DNA of 64,000 nt from an uncultured Clostridia bacterium (GCA_947598155.1 CANQFC010000002.1:248001-312000); one strand, 5' to 3'. Shown: positions 47,385 to 58,124, counted from the stretch's first letter. Numbers and translations: made by a program. Notes: generated from the sequence alone by a model not told the origin.

Positions 47385-48556
47385 TAAAATCCGACCACCG
47401 TAACTTTAGTATTTTCAAGCGCGCGCTCAATAAGCGTTTCAACATCAAGATTTTTTTCAGCCTCTTCAAGCATTTGCAGTGTGGGCTTAGTTTTCGGATG
47501 CTTTGGAGTAAATACCGTACAGCAGTCCTCAAACGGTTCTATTGATATGTCAAAAGCGTCTATTTTTCTTGAAATTGCGATTATTTCGTCTTTATCGTTC
47601 CCGATAAGAGGACGAAAAACAGGAAAAGAAGCGACCGCGTCAGTACAGGCAATAGCCGGAAGAGTTTGGCTTGCAACCTGGCCGAGGCTCTCCCCGGTTA
47701 TGAGTGCTTTGCTGTCCTCTTTTTCGGCTATGGCAGACGCAATACGCATCATAAACCTGCGCATAATAAGAGTAAACATATCTTCGGGGCAATTATCTCT
47801 TATTGCCTCTTGAATTTCTGTAAAACAAACCGTAAAAAAAGTTATACTGCCGCTGAATGAGGCGACTTTCTTTAAAAGTCTGAACACTTTATCCTCCGAC
47901 TGCGGCGAAGTGTAAGGAGGAGAGGCAAAATGAACCGCGTTAAGCACAAGTCCCCTTTTCGCCATCATATAAGCGGCGACTGGACTGTCAATACCGCCGG
48001 ATATAAGCACGGTCGATTTACCTGAAGTACCTGTCGGCAGACCACCGGCTCCTTTAAGCTGATTGCCCCTGATAAACGCAAACTTTTCTCGGATTTCTAT
48101 TGTAACCGTTATTTCGGGATTTCGCACGTCTACCTTTAAATGAGGATATTTTTCCAAAATTGCTCCGCCAACCTCCGCGGAAATCTGCGGTGAAGTCAAG
48201 GGGAATTTTTTGTCGGAACGCTTTGCCTCAACTTTAAACGTACCTGCGCAGGAAAGCTGGTCTTTAAGGTACTTCGGAGCGTACTCCTTTATATCGCCCA
48301 TATCCTTTGGAACCTGCAAGGCTCTTGAATACCTCGCTATGCCGAACACTCTTCCTATGCGGTCAGACACTTCGTTCATATCGGTTTCATCGTCCAAAGG
48401 AATAACCGAAACGGTTGACTGCTCTTTGCGGTATTCAAAATCGCCTAAAGGCCTTAACCTTTTGCGAATATTTTTAATTAGAATATCTTCAAAAGTGGCT
48501 CTGTTAAGCCCCTTTAATGCCAATTCTCCGTTTTTTATAAGGATTATTTCTTTCAT
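47384..48556 (-). CDS. thiI: tRNA 4-thiouridine synthase (tRNA sulfurtransferase)
   Basis: LIKNGELALKGLNRATFE, THUMP-like region, VLISGGIDSPVAAYMMAKRG, ALITGESLGQVASQT. Confidence 0.95.
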   Translation of the reverse strand: MKEIILIKNGELALKGLNRATFEDILIKNIRKRLRPLGDFEYRKEQSTVSVIPLDDETDMNEVSDRIGRVFGIARYSRALQVPKDMGDIKEYAPKYLKDQLSCAGTFKVEAKRSDKKFPLTSPQISAEVGGAILEKYPHLKVDVRNPEITVTIEIREKFAFIRGNQLKGAGGLPTGTSGKSTVLISGGIDSPVAAYMMAKRGLVLNAVHFASPPYTSPQSEDKVFRLLKKVASFSGSITFFTVCFTEIQEAIRDNCPEDMFTLIMRRFMMRIASAIAEKEDSKALITGESLGQVASQTLPAIACTDAVASFPVFRPLIGNDKDEIIAISRKIDAFDISIEPFEDCCTVFTPKHPKTKPTLQMLEEAEKNLDVETLIERALENTKVTVVGF

Positions 48557-48558
48557 TT

Positions 48559-49701
48559 TTATCTCCTGACGCGGTTCGCCGTTCTAACAAGTGCGTCAAA
48601 CAGCATATTCAGTTCATTTTCTTCAGTGTATCTGGAAAGGCTTATCCTCAAAGCGCTGTCAATAAGCGCGGGTTCTGTTTTCATTGAAGAAAGTACAGCG
48701 CTCCTATGCCCTTTTGAGCAGGCAGAACCCGCCGATACGCATATTCCCTCGCTTGAAAGGGAATTTAACATCACCTGCGACGGTACGCCCTTAACAGAAA
48801 TATTTAAAATGTAAGGGATTGCGTCGTTCGGCGAATTAACGTAAATATAATCAAGCGGCGACAATTTTTTAAGAAACCCGTCGCGCAGCGATTTAACTTT
48901 GGCAAAATTTTCCTCAACAGAGCCGATATTTTTGACGGCCTCGCCGAATGCGCAAATAGCGGGCATTGCCTCGGTTCCGGAAACAACGCCGTTTTCCTGG
49001 CCTCCGCCGACAAATACGGGCTTTATACGCACGTTTTTATTGATATAAAGCGCTCCCGAGCCTTTGAGCCCGTGGATTTTGTGGGCGCTTATACTCATTA
49101 AATCGATTCCGGCTCTTGAAGGATTTATTTTTATTTTGCCGAATGCCTGAACCGCGTCGCAATGGTAAAGCGCATTTGATTTTTTTGATTTGATTACCTG
49201 TTTGATTTTATCAAAATCCTGAACGGAGCCAACCTCGTTGTTAACGGCCATAACGCTTACTAAAACCGTATTTTCGTCAACGGCGTTGTAAATGCTTTCA
49301 AGGCTTATTTTGCCGTTCCCGTCCGGCTCCAAAAAAACGGGATTAAACCCTTGCTCGCCCAAAAGCTCAAAATTTTTAATTACGCTCGGATGCTCAATAC
49401 GGGAAGTGATTATTTTTTGGCCGTCGTGTTTCTTTGACGCGGCCGCTCCGAGAACAGCCGCCATATTTGATGCGGTACCGCCCGATGTAAAATAGATTTC
49501 CTCAGGCTTTGCGCCGAGAAAATCCGCAACTGATTTCCTCGCATTTTCAAGTTCTTTTTTGGCCTCATACCCCAAAAAGTGAAGTGATGAAGGATTGCCG
49601 TAACATTCGCTTGCGATTTGCAGCGCTTTATCCAAAGCTTGCTTACACGGTTTTGTTGTAGCGCTGTTATCAAGGTATGCGTTATATTCGTTCAAATGCA
49701 A
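48559..49701 (-). CDS. cysteine desulfurase
   Basis: YLDNSATTKPC, YFTSGGTASNMAAV, HCDAVQAFGKI, SISAHKIHGLKGSGALYI, SAGSACSKGHRS. Confidence 0.94.
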   Translation of the reverse strand: MHLNEYNAYLDNSATTKPCKQALDKALQIASECYGNPSSLHFLGYEAKKELENARKSVADFLGAKPEEIYFTSGGTASNMAAVLGAAASKKHDGQKIITSRIEHPSVIKNFELLGEQGFNPVFLEPDGNGKISLESIYNAVDENTVLVSVMAVNNEVGSVQDFDKIKQVIKSKKSNALYHCDAVQAFGKIKINPSRAGIDLMSISAHKIHGLKGSGALYINKNVRIKPVFVGGGQENGVVSGTEAMPAICAFGEAVKNIGSVEENFAKVKSLRDGFLKKLSPLDYIYVNSPNDAIPYILNISVKGVPSQVMLNSLSSEGICVSAGSACSKGHRSAVLSSMKTEPALIDSALRISLSRYTEENELNMLFDALVRTANRVRR

Positions 49702-49850
49702 TCCCCCAAAATGCAGATTTAATCATCTTAAATTATACAACATAATAGTTTATTTTGCAATTAAAAAAAGGATAAAATAAACGGATAATTTTAAATTTTC
49801 TGTTAACAATAACGTATAGTTAAAGAAAAAATGACCAAGGAGAGAAAAAT

Positions 49851-51194
49851 ATGTCAGAAAAAGGCATTTCGCACCGAGGAAAAATACGTTTAATAAGTTA
49901 TACCGCGTTTGCGCTGGCGGCTCTTACCGTTTTTTCCGTTATCCAGTCGGTAAAGGCGGCGAAATACAAACGCGAGATTTTGCTTACAAGACAGCGCGCG
50001 CTGATTTCGCTCGACGAATATTTGAGCGGTATTACGGCAGACCTTCAAAAAGTCGTTTATGTCAGCACGCCTTCAATGCTTACAAATCTTTCAACCGAGC
50101 TTTGGCGCGACTGCGCGGAGGCAAAAAACAGTCTTGCCGAGCTGCCGTCTAACGATTCTTCAATCGCAAACACATACACATTTCTTTCGCAAGTCGGCGA
50201 ATATATTATGTCTATTCAGAGAAAAAGTATGAGAGGCGAAACAATTAGCGAGGAAGAAAGGCAAAAGCTCCAAGAGCTGAGCGCTTTGGCAACATCGCTT
50301 TCAGAAAAACTTAACTCAATGTGTTACAGCCTTCAGAACGGCTCGCTTTCATTTGAGAAAAAGTCAAATATGTTTTTAAATTCAAGCGAAACTTCGGACA
50401 CGGTTTTTGAAAAAATGGACGATGTAGAACAGACTCTTTCCGATATTCCGTCGCTTGTGTTTGACGGACCGTTTTCAAATCACATTGAAAATATGAAACC
50501 AAAGCTCCTTGAGGGCAAAGAGGAGATTACAAGAAACGACGCGCAGAAAATCGCAAACAAGGTTTGCAAAAGCAACGACGATATGGATTTTGCGTTTGAA
50601 GAAGAGGGCAATATCCCTTGTTACGTTTTTAAAAACGAGGATTGCACAGTCGCGATTACAAAAAAAGGCGGATACCCGATTTATATGCTCAACTCAACAT
50701 TCGCGGGCGAAATCAGCATTAAATATGAAGACGCCGTAAATAAAGCTAAAGAATATCTCGAAGAAATAGGATATAAAAATATGAAAGAAAGCTACTATTT
50801 TACCGACGACGGAATTTGCACCGTTAATTTTGCCTATGTTCAGAACGGCGCCGTATGCTACGCCGATCTTATTAAGGTCAGCGTTAACCTTCAAAACGGA
50901 GAAATCCATTCGTTCGACGCGACAGGATACGTTTCCTGCCATACCGAAAGAACGATTCCAAATAATACGATTTCCGCTGAAGAGGGCAGAAAAAAGCTAT
51001 ATAATGGTTTGCAAGTTGAAGAAAGCACGCCCTGCTTTGCGCCAACCGAATGGAACACGGAAAACTACTGTTACGAATACGTCTGCACTACCAAAAACGG
51101 AGAGCATCTTCTTGTTTATCTCAACGCGGTTACTGGAGAAGAAGAAAATGTTATGATTTTGCTTTACAGTGACGGCGGAGTTTTAACAAAGTAG
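49851..51194 (+). CDS. ypeB: germination protein YpeB
   Basis: N-terminal TM, then YKREILLTRQRALISLDEYLSGITADLQKVVYVSTPSMLTNLSTELWRDCAEAKNSLAELP. C-terminal PepSY-like repeats (YEDAVNKAKEYLEEIGYKNM). Confidence 0.88.
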   Translation: MSEKGISHRGKIRLISYTAFALAALTVFSVIQSVKAAKYKREILLTRQRALISLDEYLSGITADLQKVVYVSTPSMLTNLSTELWRDCAEAKNSLAELPSNDSSIANTYTFLSQVGEYIMSIQRKSMRGETISEEERQKLQELSALATSLSEKLNSMCYSLQNGSLSFEKKSNMFLNSSETSDTVFEKMDDVEQTLSDIPSLVFDGPFSNHIENMKPKLLEGKEEITRNDAQKIANKVCKSNDDMDFAFEEEGNIPCYVFKNEDCTVAITKKGGYPIYMLNSTFAGEISIKYEDAVNKAKEYLEEIGYKNMKESYYFTDDGICTVNFAYVQNGAVCYADLIKVSVNLQNGEIHSFDATGYVSCHTERTIPNNTISAEEGRKKLYNGLQVEESTPCFAPTEWNTENYCYEYVCTTKNGEHLLVYLNAVTGEEENVMILLYSDGGVLTK

Positions 51195-51255
51195 AATAAA
51201 ATTATAAAGACAGGTAAAAATATATATAACAAACTGTCACAAAGGAGGTAAAACA

Positions 51256-51537
51256 GTGAAAAAGATAATATGCGTAATGATTATAGGTACACTTCTCATT
51301 TGCACATTCTTTGCGGGCTGCGGCAAGGCCGAGGACGGAAAGGTTTCTGACACAAACTCAAATCAAAATTCAGGAACAAATTCAAGCTCCAACGCGGGTC
51401 AAACAGAAAACAACGTTGAAAGTATGATAACAGACGCCAGCGAAAAACTTTCAAGCGGAATGAGCGAGGCCTCAACTGATTTGGGCACTGCCGTTTCCGA
51501 TGTTTCCAACAATCTTACCAACAATAACGACAGATAA
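51256..51537 (+). CDS. small putative lipoprotein, Ser/Asn-rich
   Basis: GTG start with SD AGGAGG. Lipobox FFAGCG. Low-complexity SNQNSGTNSSSNAGQTENN. Confidence 0.7.
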   Translation: MKKIICVMIIGTLLICTFFAGCGKAEDGKVSDTNSNQNSGTNSSSNAGQTENNVESMITDASEKLSSGMSEASTDLGTAVSDVSNNLTNNNDR

Positions 51538-51550
51538 AAGAATAAAATTA

Positions 51551-51590
51551 CAAAAAATCCGCCGTACTCACAGTACAGCGGATTTATTTT
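51551..51590. terminator. bidirectional terminator between the lipoprotein gene and the clpE-like gene
   Basis: AAATCCGCCGTACTCACAGTACAGCGGATTTATTTTT. Confidence 0.8.
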
Positions 51591-51592
51591 TG

Positions 51593-53914
51593 TCAGTTTA
51601 CGGAGGCGGTAATTTCTCCGTTTTCCGATGATACAGTTATTTGGTTTATCGGAAGACCTGCATTGTCAATCATCAGTTCGGACACTTTATCCTCAATATT
51701 TCTTCTGATAACATTGCGCAAATCCCTTGCTCCCCGTGAATTTCCGTCCATTTTGCCGACAAGCGTTTCCGGAATTTCATCTCCGTAAACAAATTTAATT
51801 CCCTTGTCCTCAAGAACAGTCGTAATTTCAGAAAGCATAAGCCTTGCGATGTCCTTATAATTTTCGTGCGTAAGAGGGTTGAAAACAACAATTTCATCGA
51901 CTCTGCCGATAAACTCCGGCCTTAAAAATTCTTTTAAAGCTTTCAATGCCTTTTCCTTTGAAATATCGCCCTCTGTTTTGCCAAATCCGAGCGAAGTTTC
52001 TGTGTTGTGGCTGCCCGCGTTAGAAGTCATAATAATGACGGTATTTGCAAAGCTGACTGTCCTGCCGTGAGCGTCGTTTGTCTTGCCCTCGTCAAGAATC
52101 TGAAGCAAAATGTTCATAACATCGGGGTGGGCTTTTTCTATCTCGTCAAAAAGAATTATGGAATAGGGCTTTCTGCGTACTTTTTCGGTGAGCTGCCCCG
52201 CCTCGTCATAACCTACATAACCGGGAGGCGAGCCGATAAGCCTTGAAACGCTGTGCTTTTCCATAAATTCGGACATATCAAGCCGAATAAGCGTTTCGGG
52301 AGTATCAAAAAGCTCTTCCGAAAGTTTTTTTACAAGTTCTGTTTTGCCAACACCCGTCGGCCCTACGAATATGAAAGACGCGGGGCGTTTTTGAAGCGTT
52401 AACTGAATTCTGCTTCTTTTAATGGCGCTTGCAACAAGTTTGACCGCCTCGTCCTGACCGATTATGTTTTTGGAAAGGCGTGTTTCAAGACCCTTAAGGC
52501 GGTTTATATCTCCCTCAACGACCTTTGAAACGGGAATACCCGTCCAAAGGTTTATTACCTTCGCGAGGTCTTCCTCAATAACGGCGTTATCCTTTGCTTT
52601 TTCGGTAAGCTCGGGAATGGTCTTTGATACGGCCTCTATTTCTCCCTTTGTAACGGACATTTGCGCGTAAATCGGGTCAAGGTCTGACCCATCGGGGGCG
52701 TTTGCAAGCTCATCTTCCAATTCGGACATCTTTTTCTGCAACTCAGCGTTCTTTTTCTCCGCGATTTCAAGCTCGCTTATAGATTTATTGCGAAGATTGG
52801 CGCAAGTGCAGGCCTCGTCAAGAAGGTCGATGGCTTTATCCGGTAAAAATCTGTCGGTAATGTACCGTTCGGACAGCGTAACCGCTTTATATACAAGGTT
52901 ATCGGAAATTCTTACACGGTGGAAGGATTCATAGTAATCTTTAATGCCAAGGAGCATTTTATATGAATCGTCAATGGAGGGTTCCTCGACCTTTACCGTC
53001 TGAAAACGGCGTTCAAGAGCGGCGTCTTTTTCAATATGCTTTCTGTATTCGTTAAATGTTGTCGCGCCTATAACCTGAATTTCGCCGCGCGAAAGCGCCG
53101 GCTTTAAAATGTTGGCGGCATTCATTGAGCCTTCGGCGTCGCCTGTGCCGATTAAGTTGTGAACCTCGTCAATAAAAAGAATAATATTGCCCTCGTTCTT
53201 GACCTCATCTACAAGACCCTTTATTCTGCTTTCAAACTGACCGCGGAACTGCGTACCGGCGACTAATGCCGTTAGGTCAAGCAAATGAATTTCCTTATCG
53301 GCAAGCTTTGCAGGAACGGTTCCGTCCGCAATTCTTTGGGCAAGACCCTCCGCAATCGCGGTTTTGCCGACGCCCGGTTCGCCTATAAGACACGGATTGT
53401 TCTTCGTTCTTCTGCAAAGAATTTGAATAGTACGGGCAATCTCCTGTTCCCTGCCGATTATTCTGTCGAGCTTGTTTTCCCGCGCTCGGTCGGTAAGGTC
53501 GGTGCAGTAAAGGCCAAGAAATTTTCTTTTATCGTTCTTTGTTCCGGCCTTTTTCTTTTTTGCTTTTTTTTCATCGACGCCTTTTCCGTCCGCGCCTTTT
53601 CCGTCGGCAGTAAAATTGCCGTTTTGCTGACCGCCGAACATACCCTGCATAAACGGGAATGTGCCTGCTCCGCCAAATTCAAAGCCGTCGTCGCCCATAT
53701 TTTCCATCATTTGCTCCATTTGCTCGGAAATATCGTCGACGTCATCTTCGGTTATGCCCATATTTTCCATAATCTGCTTAACGGGACCGATATTCAGCTC
53801 CATCGCGCATTTAATGCACAAGCCCTCATTAGACGTTTTATCCCCGTCTACCTTGGAAATAAAAAATACGGCAGGATTTTTCTTGCATCTGCTGCAAAGC
53901 ATACCATTGTTCAT
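51593..53914 (-). CDS. clpE: ClpE-like AAA+ unfoldase (N-terminal zinc finger, two ATPase domains, no Clp_N repeats)
   Basis: N-terminal [17 protein letters not shown]...LCIKCAMEL. Direct [86 protein letters not shown]. Confidence 0.88.
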   Translation of the reverse strand: MNNGMLCSRCKKNPAVFFISKVDGDKTSNEGLCIKCAMELNIGPVKQIMENMGITEDDVDDISEQMEQMMENMGDDGFEFGGAGTFPFMQGMFGGQQNGNFTADGKGADGKGVDEKKAKKKKAGTKNDKRKFLGLYCTDLTDRARENKLDRIIGREQEIARTIQILCRRTKNNPCLIGEPGVGKTAIAEGLAQRIADGTVPAKLADKEIHLLDLTALVAGTQFRGQFESRIKGLVDEVKNEGNIILFIDEVHNLIGTGDAEGSMNAANILKPALSRGEIQVIGATTFNEYRKHIEKDAALERRFQTVKVEEPSIDDSYKMLLGIKDYYESFHRVRISDNLVYKAVTLSERYITDRFLPDKAIDLLDEACTCANLRNKSISELEIAEKKNAELQKKMSELEDELANAPDGSDLDPIYAQMSVTKGEIEAVSKTIPELTEKAKDNAVIEEDLAKVINLWTGIPVSKVVEGDINRLKGLETRLSKNIIGQDEAVKLVASAIKRSRIQLTLQKRPASFIFVGPTGVGKTELVKKLSEELFDTPETLIRLDMSEFMEKHSVSRLIGSPPGYVGYDEAGQLTEKVRRKPYSIILFDEIEKAHPDVMNILLQILDEGKTNDAHGRTVSFANTVIIMTSNAGSHNTETSLGFGKTEGDISKEKALKALKEFLRPEFIGRVDEIVVFNPLTHENYKDIARLMLSEITTVLEDKGIKFVYGDEIPETLVGKMDGNSRGARDLRNVIRRNIEDKVSELMIDNAGLPINQITVSSENGEITASVN

Positions 53915-53917
53915 TAT

Positions 53918-54586
53918 TTATCCTCTTTCTTTTTTCTTTTTCTTCGCGTTATCAAGAATTTGCCTTACAGACGCCGGCAGATAGCTTACAAAAGCTATAA
54001 AGGTGAGAATTACCGCTATTACGACCAGCACAAACATAACGGATTCCGGCAAAGTAAGATTCGGATATGTTCTGCTGATGGCGCCTACCTCCGGCCCAAA
54101 TCCTATAATCAATATCATTACAATATAGAATACAAACGTCGCGACTTTGCCGTAAATCTCCGCCGCGCCCGGCCGAGCGCCGAGAGCGATAATCAAAGCT
54201 GCGCCCAGAATCATAACTATATCTTTGACAATAAACAGTAAAAATACCCATGCAAATGCTTTCATTGATTCGCTGTGAGCGTTTTTAAACTGAATAAATA
54301 AAACTATCGCGATTGAAAAAACCGTTAATTTGTCGGCTACCGGGTCAAGCAATTTTCCGAGAGTCGAAACCTGATTGAACCTGCGAGCGATTTTACCGTC
54401 AAGAAAATCCGAAACGCCTGACGCAGCGAGAACGGCTACCGACCACCAGATATAACCCTTAATATAAAGAACGGCAAATACGGGAATAAGAAAAATCCTT
54501 ATTAAAGACATAAGGTTCGGTATTGTCATACACCCTTCAAAAATAATTTTTATATTATCTTTTAATTTTAAAGTTTCTTCAGCCAT
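53918..54586 (-). CDS. pgsA: CDP-diacylglycerol-glycerol-3-phosphate 3-phosphatidyltransferase
   Basis: TIPNLMSLIRIFLIPVFAVLYI. CDP-alcohol motif SGVSDFLDGKIARRFNQVSTLGKLLDPVADKL. Confidence 0.95.
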   Translation of the reverse strand: MAEETLKLKDNIKIIFEGCMTIPNLMSLIRIFLIPVFAVLYIKGYIWWSVAVLAASGVSDFLDGKIARRFNQVSTLGKLLDPVADKLTVFSIAIVLFIQFKNAHSESMKAFAWVFLLFIVKDIVMILGAALIIALGARPGAAEIYGKVATFVFYIVMILIIGFGPEVGAISRTYPNLTLPESVMFVLVVIAVILTFIAFVSYLPASVRQILDNAKKKKKERG

Positions 54587-54601
54587 TGTGTTTACTCCTT
54601 A

Positions 54602-55324
54602 TTATCTAAATAAATATTGTAATTTGTCTATAAGCGGGTTATAGGAGTTAACAAGCTCTATAACCTTTGATTCTCTGACTGCGGCCGCAAAATCCGAGTC
54701 GCCGACCGAAAACATTGCCGCAAACAGAGTTGAAATTATAATCAGTACGACGTACCCTCTGACAGCTCCGACAACGCCGCCTAAAACCGTGTCAAGCGTG
54801 CCGATAATCGGGAGCTTAAACAGCTTTGAAACAGCTTTTGCTATTATTCGGAAAATAAGCAGAAGAACTGCGAATAACACGAAAAACAGTACTATGCGAA
54901 TTGCGGGAATCGCAATGGGGAGAATACAAGTTTCTTCGACTTTTTCACCGATTTCGTCTGTTTTTCCGTTTTCTACTGCTTTGGAAATAGTATTATTTAT
55001 GCTTTTTTTAACAGATTGTATGTCAACTCCGGCGCACTCGGCAAATTCGGTTGCGAATTTTGGAATGGCGTTAAACGCAACATCCCCTAAATTTTCAGGC
55101 GTCGCCTTTTCGCCGATTTCAGAGTTAATCATTTCAACTGTTTTTTCTTTAAGAAACATATCGTAAGAGATTTGCGCAATAGGCTCGCTTATGTAAGAAG
55201 AACATAAAAGAGCCGCGATTATTGCAACTACCTCAAGCGCTGTCAGAACAAATCCTTTTTTGGCCGCCGCGATTACCAGGGCAATAAAGATACCCGCTAA
55301 AATAACATCTAATGCAAGCGTCAC
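54602..55324 (-). CDS. CvpA family membrane protein
   Basis: Multi-TM topology. ALDVILAGIFIALVIAAAKKGFVLTALEVV, LFKLPIIGTLDTVLGGVVGAVRGYVVLII. Confidence 0.82.
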   Translation of the reverse strand: MTLALDVILAGIFIALVIAAAKKGFVLTALEVVAIIAALLCSSYISEPIAQISYDMFLKEKTVEMINSEIGEKATPENLGDVAFNAIPKFATEFAECAGVDIQSVKKSINNTISKAVENGKTDEIGEKVEETCILPIAIPAIRIVLFFVLFAVLLLIFRIIAKAVSKLFKLPIIGTLDTVLGGVVGAVRGYVVLIIISTLFAAMFSVGDSDFAAAVRESKVIELVNSYNPLIDKLQYLFR

Positions 55325-55356
55325 AAAATCACCTCATAAAATGTGCTGTTTATCTG

Positions 55357-56565
55357 TTATTTCTCAATTTTAACAGATGAATATTCAAATATTCCTTCAG
55401 ATGAAAAGACGTAGGCTCGCCTTGAGCAAATTCCCACATCTATTGGGTCTGAAGTCATTTCAGCCTTTCCGGTCATCTCCCCTTTCATATTGTAAATGCA
55501 GAGTTGACTGTCAGTCAAAACCGCTGTATATCTTCCGTCTGTTGAAACGGATTTCACAATTCCGGTAACTTCTGCCGTAAACATTTCTTTACCGGACTTG
55601 TTATAAACCTTTATTATTTTTTGAGTAGTACTTGAATATTTTGAAAGCACGAGCGCCGCCGTGTTATTATCGGAGACAAACAGCCTTGACGGGGTATTTA
55701 CCGAAACGTCTATTTTTTCAGCCACCGTTTTTCCGTCGATTATTTCGCATATATTGTTGCCGAATACTATAACCTTATCGCCCGAAAGGAACTTAACCTT
55801 AGTAAGCGCAGAATCTTTATATTCAAACGAGGCCGCGGGTTCAGTTTTATTTTTTTCAAATACATAAACTTTTGAATAAACCGAGCCGTTATCGACGCCC
55901 AAAACCGCAACGGCAAACTTTCTGCCGTTGTCGGAAATATCGCACGCAACGATGTGCTCCTTAGCGCAGGCCCAGCTGAATACTTGTTTAAGACCTTTGT
56001 CGTACACGGTGAGCATACTTTCGGCGCCGTCCGCCCGTGTGGCTACGGCAACGGAGCCGTCGCTGCCCAAAGCCGCGGTAAGAATCATAAAATCAGTCTG
56101 CTTTTCAAAAAGCACTCTTGTTTTTGACTGTATTCTGAATTGCTTTGCGCCTATATCGTAAAGCAAAATTCTGCCGGAAGAGGTTTCAAGCACCGGGTGG
56201 TCAAAATTATGCTCTATATTTGAAATTTCCTTAGCTGTCGAGTCGATAACTCTTACGCAGGAATCGTCAAGCAATACCAAATCGGAGTTTGACATAGAAA
56301 GGTCGGACGCGGAAATGCCGGCAAGAGAATAAGGAAAGCCGCCGCCCGAACCGATTTTCGCGATAAATGTTCTGAATCCGTCAGAGGCCATTGAAATTGT
56401 AATGCCGCTGATTCTGGCGGCAGCAATGGAAACAAGAATCAAAATAACGATAATTACGGCAAAAATTTTAATTCTGTTCGCCGATTTTAGGCTGATTTTT
56501 AATCCGCCTTTTTTACTCTCGCTTTTTTTTGCGTTTTTGCTTTTTAAATTCCTTTTCACGCCCAT
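55357..56565 (-). CDS. membrane-anchored beta-propeller-like protein, DUF5711-type
   Basis: N-terminal basic segment plus TM. Repeated beta-strand segments such as ISDNGRKFAVAVLGVDNGSVYSKVYVFEKNK and VSTDGRYTAVLTDSQLCIYNMKG. Confidence 0.6.
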   Translation of the reverse strand: MGVKRNLKSKNAKKSESKKGGLKISLKSANRIKIFAVIIVILILVSIAAARISGITISMASDGFRTFIAKIGSGGGFPYSLAGISASDLSMSNSDLVLLDDSCVRVIDSTAKEISNIEHNFDHPVLETSSGRILLYDIGAKQFRIQSKTRVLFEKQTDFMILTAALGSDGSVAVATRADGAESMLTVYDKGLKQVFSWACAKEHIVACDISDNGRKFAVAVLGVDNGSVYSKVYVFEKNKTEPAASFEYKDSALTKVKFLSGDKVIVFGNNICEIIDGKTVAEKIDVSVNTPSRLFVSDNNTAALVLSKYSSTTQKIIKVYNKSGKEMFTAEVTGIVKSVSTDGRYTAVLTDSQLCIYNMKGEMTGKAEMTSDPIDVGICSRRAYVFSSEGIFEYSSVKIEK

Positions 56566-56578
56566 TTTTCACTCCGAG

Positions 56579-57322
56579 TTAATAAAAAACTTTATTTAAG
56601 TACAGACCCTCGGGCCTTGCCGTAACGCCGGCCCTGCTCCTGTCACGGCTCTCAATAATTTCAGGAACGGAGCCGTTCTCAATTTTTCCGTTTTGAATGT
56701 CAAGCAAGGTACCGACGATTATTCTCACTGTATTGTAAAGAAATCCGTTGCCGCTTACCGTAATTTTTATTAAACCGCCGTCTTTTTCCGCTTTACATTC
56801 ATAAATTTCACGAACCTTATCCTGAACTTCGGAATCCGCGCTGCAAAAAGCGGATAAATCGTGAACGCCGACAAAATCCTTTGCATTTTCGTTTATTAAG
56901 CCAATATCTAACGGATACGGATAAAACAGCGCCCTGTTTTCATAAAAAGGATTTCTGTACGGTTCACAGTCGATAAGGTAAATATATTCCTTGCCCTTGG
57001 CGTTATACCTCGCCGAAAAGTCGGCGGGAACCTCTTTGCAGTCATAAACCGAAACGCTTTTAGGCAGATAAAAATTTAACGCGTTGGGAATTTTTTCCGC
57101 GGGAACGGCGCACTCTGTGCGCACGTTACAGCAAAACATATTGGCGTGAACGCCGGCGTCAGTCCTACTGCATCCTATTATATTTTCGTTCTTTCCGCTT
57201 AAGGAATGAAACGCCTCTTCAACGCGGCGCTGCACGCTGTCGGCATTGCTTTGAAACTGCCAACCGTGAAACAGCGTTCCGTCATACCGCAGCGTTAAAA
57301 GTAAATTGCGCATTATACTCAC
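56579..57322 (-). CDS. truA: tRNA pseudouridine(38-40) synthase
   Basis: LRYDGTLFHGWQFQSNADSVQRRVEEAF, GCSRTDAGVHA, NGFLYNTVRIIVGTLLDI. Confidence 0.95.
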   Translation of the reverse strand: MSIMRNLLLTLRYDGTLFHGWQFQSNADSVQRRVEEAFHSLSGKNENIIGCSRTDAGVHANMFCCNVRTECAVPAEKIPNALNFYLPKSVSVYDCKEVPADFSARYNAKGKEYIYLIDCEPYRNPFYENRALFYPYPLDIGLINENAKDFVGVHDLSAFCSADSEVQDKVREIYECKAEKDGGLIKITVSGNGFLYNTVRIIVGTLLDIQNGKIENGSVPEIIESRDRSRAGVTARPEGLYLNKVFY

Positions 57323-58124
57323 CGAATTTAATATTTAACAGAATTACTCCCAAAACAAAAACAACGGTCAAAAAGGTTGCAATCCAATCATTCGTTTTAT
57401 ATTTAAGCAAATTCATAGTTGTTTTGCCCTTGCCGCCGTTGTAACAGCGGCAGGTCATAGCATAAGCCAATTCATACGCCCTTCTGGACGAATTGAAAAG
57501 GAGCGGAACGAAGAGCGGTATCAGCATTTTGGCGCGCTTAAAAATATTTCCGCTTTCAAAATCCGCGCCTCGTGATTTTTGCGCAGAAATAATTTTATCA
57601 ACTTCTTCGATAAGCGTGGGAATAAACCTCAAAGCTATCGTCATTATCATTGTGACTATATTAAAGTCTATTCCTAACTTTGTAAGCGGCGAAAACGCGC
57701 GGTCAAGCCCGTTCGTCATTGATGTGGGGGATGTCGTATAGGTGAGCATTGTACTCATAACTATAAGAAAGGATATGCGCAATGTAATGAATACGGCCTC
57801 TAAAATTCCGCCGCTTGTTATTTTTATTTTCCAAAAAGAAATTAACGGAACGCCTGTTTTTACATAAATTATCTGCAAAAGAGACGTTACAATAATGACA
57901 AGTAAAATCGGTCTGAGCCCTCTTATTACGGTTTTGAGCGGAACCCTTGAAATAAATGTAACGGCAAGAGCGCAGGCAACGCAAAACGCAAGCGAAACAA
58001 AGTTGTTTGACACAACTATAAATATTATGAAAACAAAGGTGTATAAGAGCTTTACACGGGGGTCAAGGCGGTGAATTACAGAATTTAACGGAAAATACTG
58101 TCCTATGGTAATATCTTTAAGCAT
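57282..58124 (-). CDS. ecfT: ECF transporter transmembrane component EcfT. Start trimmed to 58124
   Basis: MLKDITIGQYFPLNSVIHRLDPRVKLL, FNSSRRAYELAYAMTCRCYNGG. Longer ORF is out-of-frame with ecfA2. Confidence 0.94.
   Translation of the reverse strand: MLKDITIGQYFPLNSVIHRLDPRVKLLYTFVFIIFIVVSNNFVSLAFCVACALAVTFISRVPLKTVIRGLRPILLVIIVTSLLQIIYVKTGVPLISFWKIKITSGGILEAVFITLRISFLIVMSTMLTYTTSPTSMTNGLDRAFSPLTKLGIDFNIVTMIMTIALRFIPTLIEEVDKIISAQKSRGADFESGNIFKRAKMLIPLFVPLLFNSSRRAYELAYAMTCRCYNGGKGKTTMNLLKYKTNDWIATFLTVVFVLGVILLNIKFGEYNAQFTFNAAV

Noticed and set aside
53285-54241. 318-aa plus-strand ORF opposite clpE and pgsA
   Set aside because: Antisense to two confident genes and rich in Tyr/His/Arg/Phe. 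No domain motif recognised; typical shadow ORF.
57703-57984. 93-aa minus-strand ORF inside ecfT
   Set aside because: Alternative frame of ecfT; Asn/Arg/His-rich shadow ORF.
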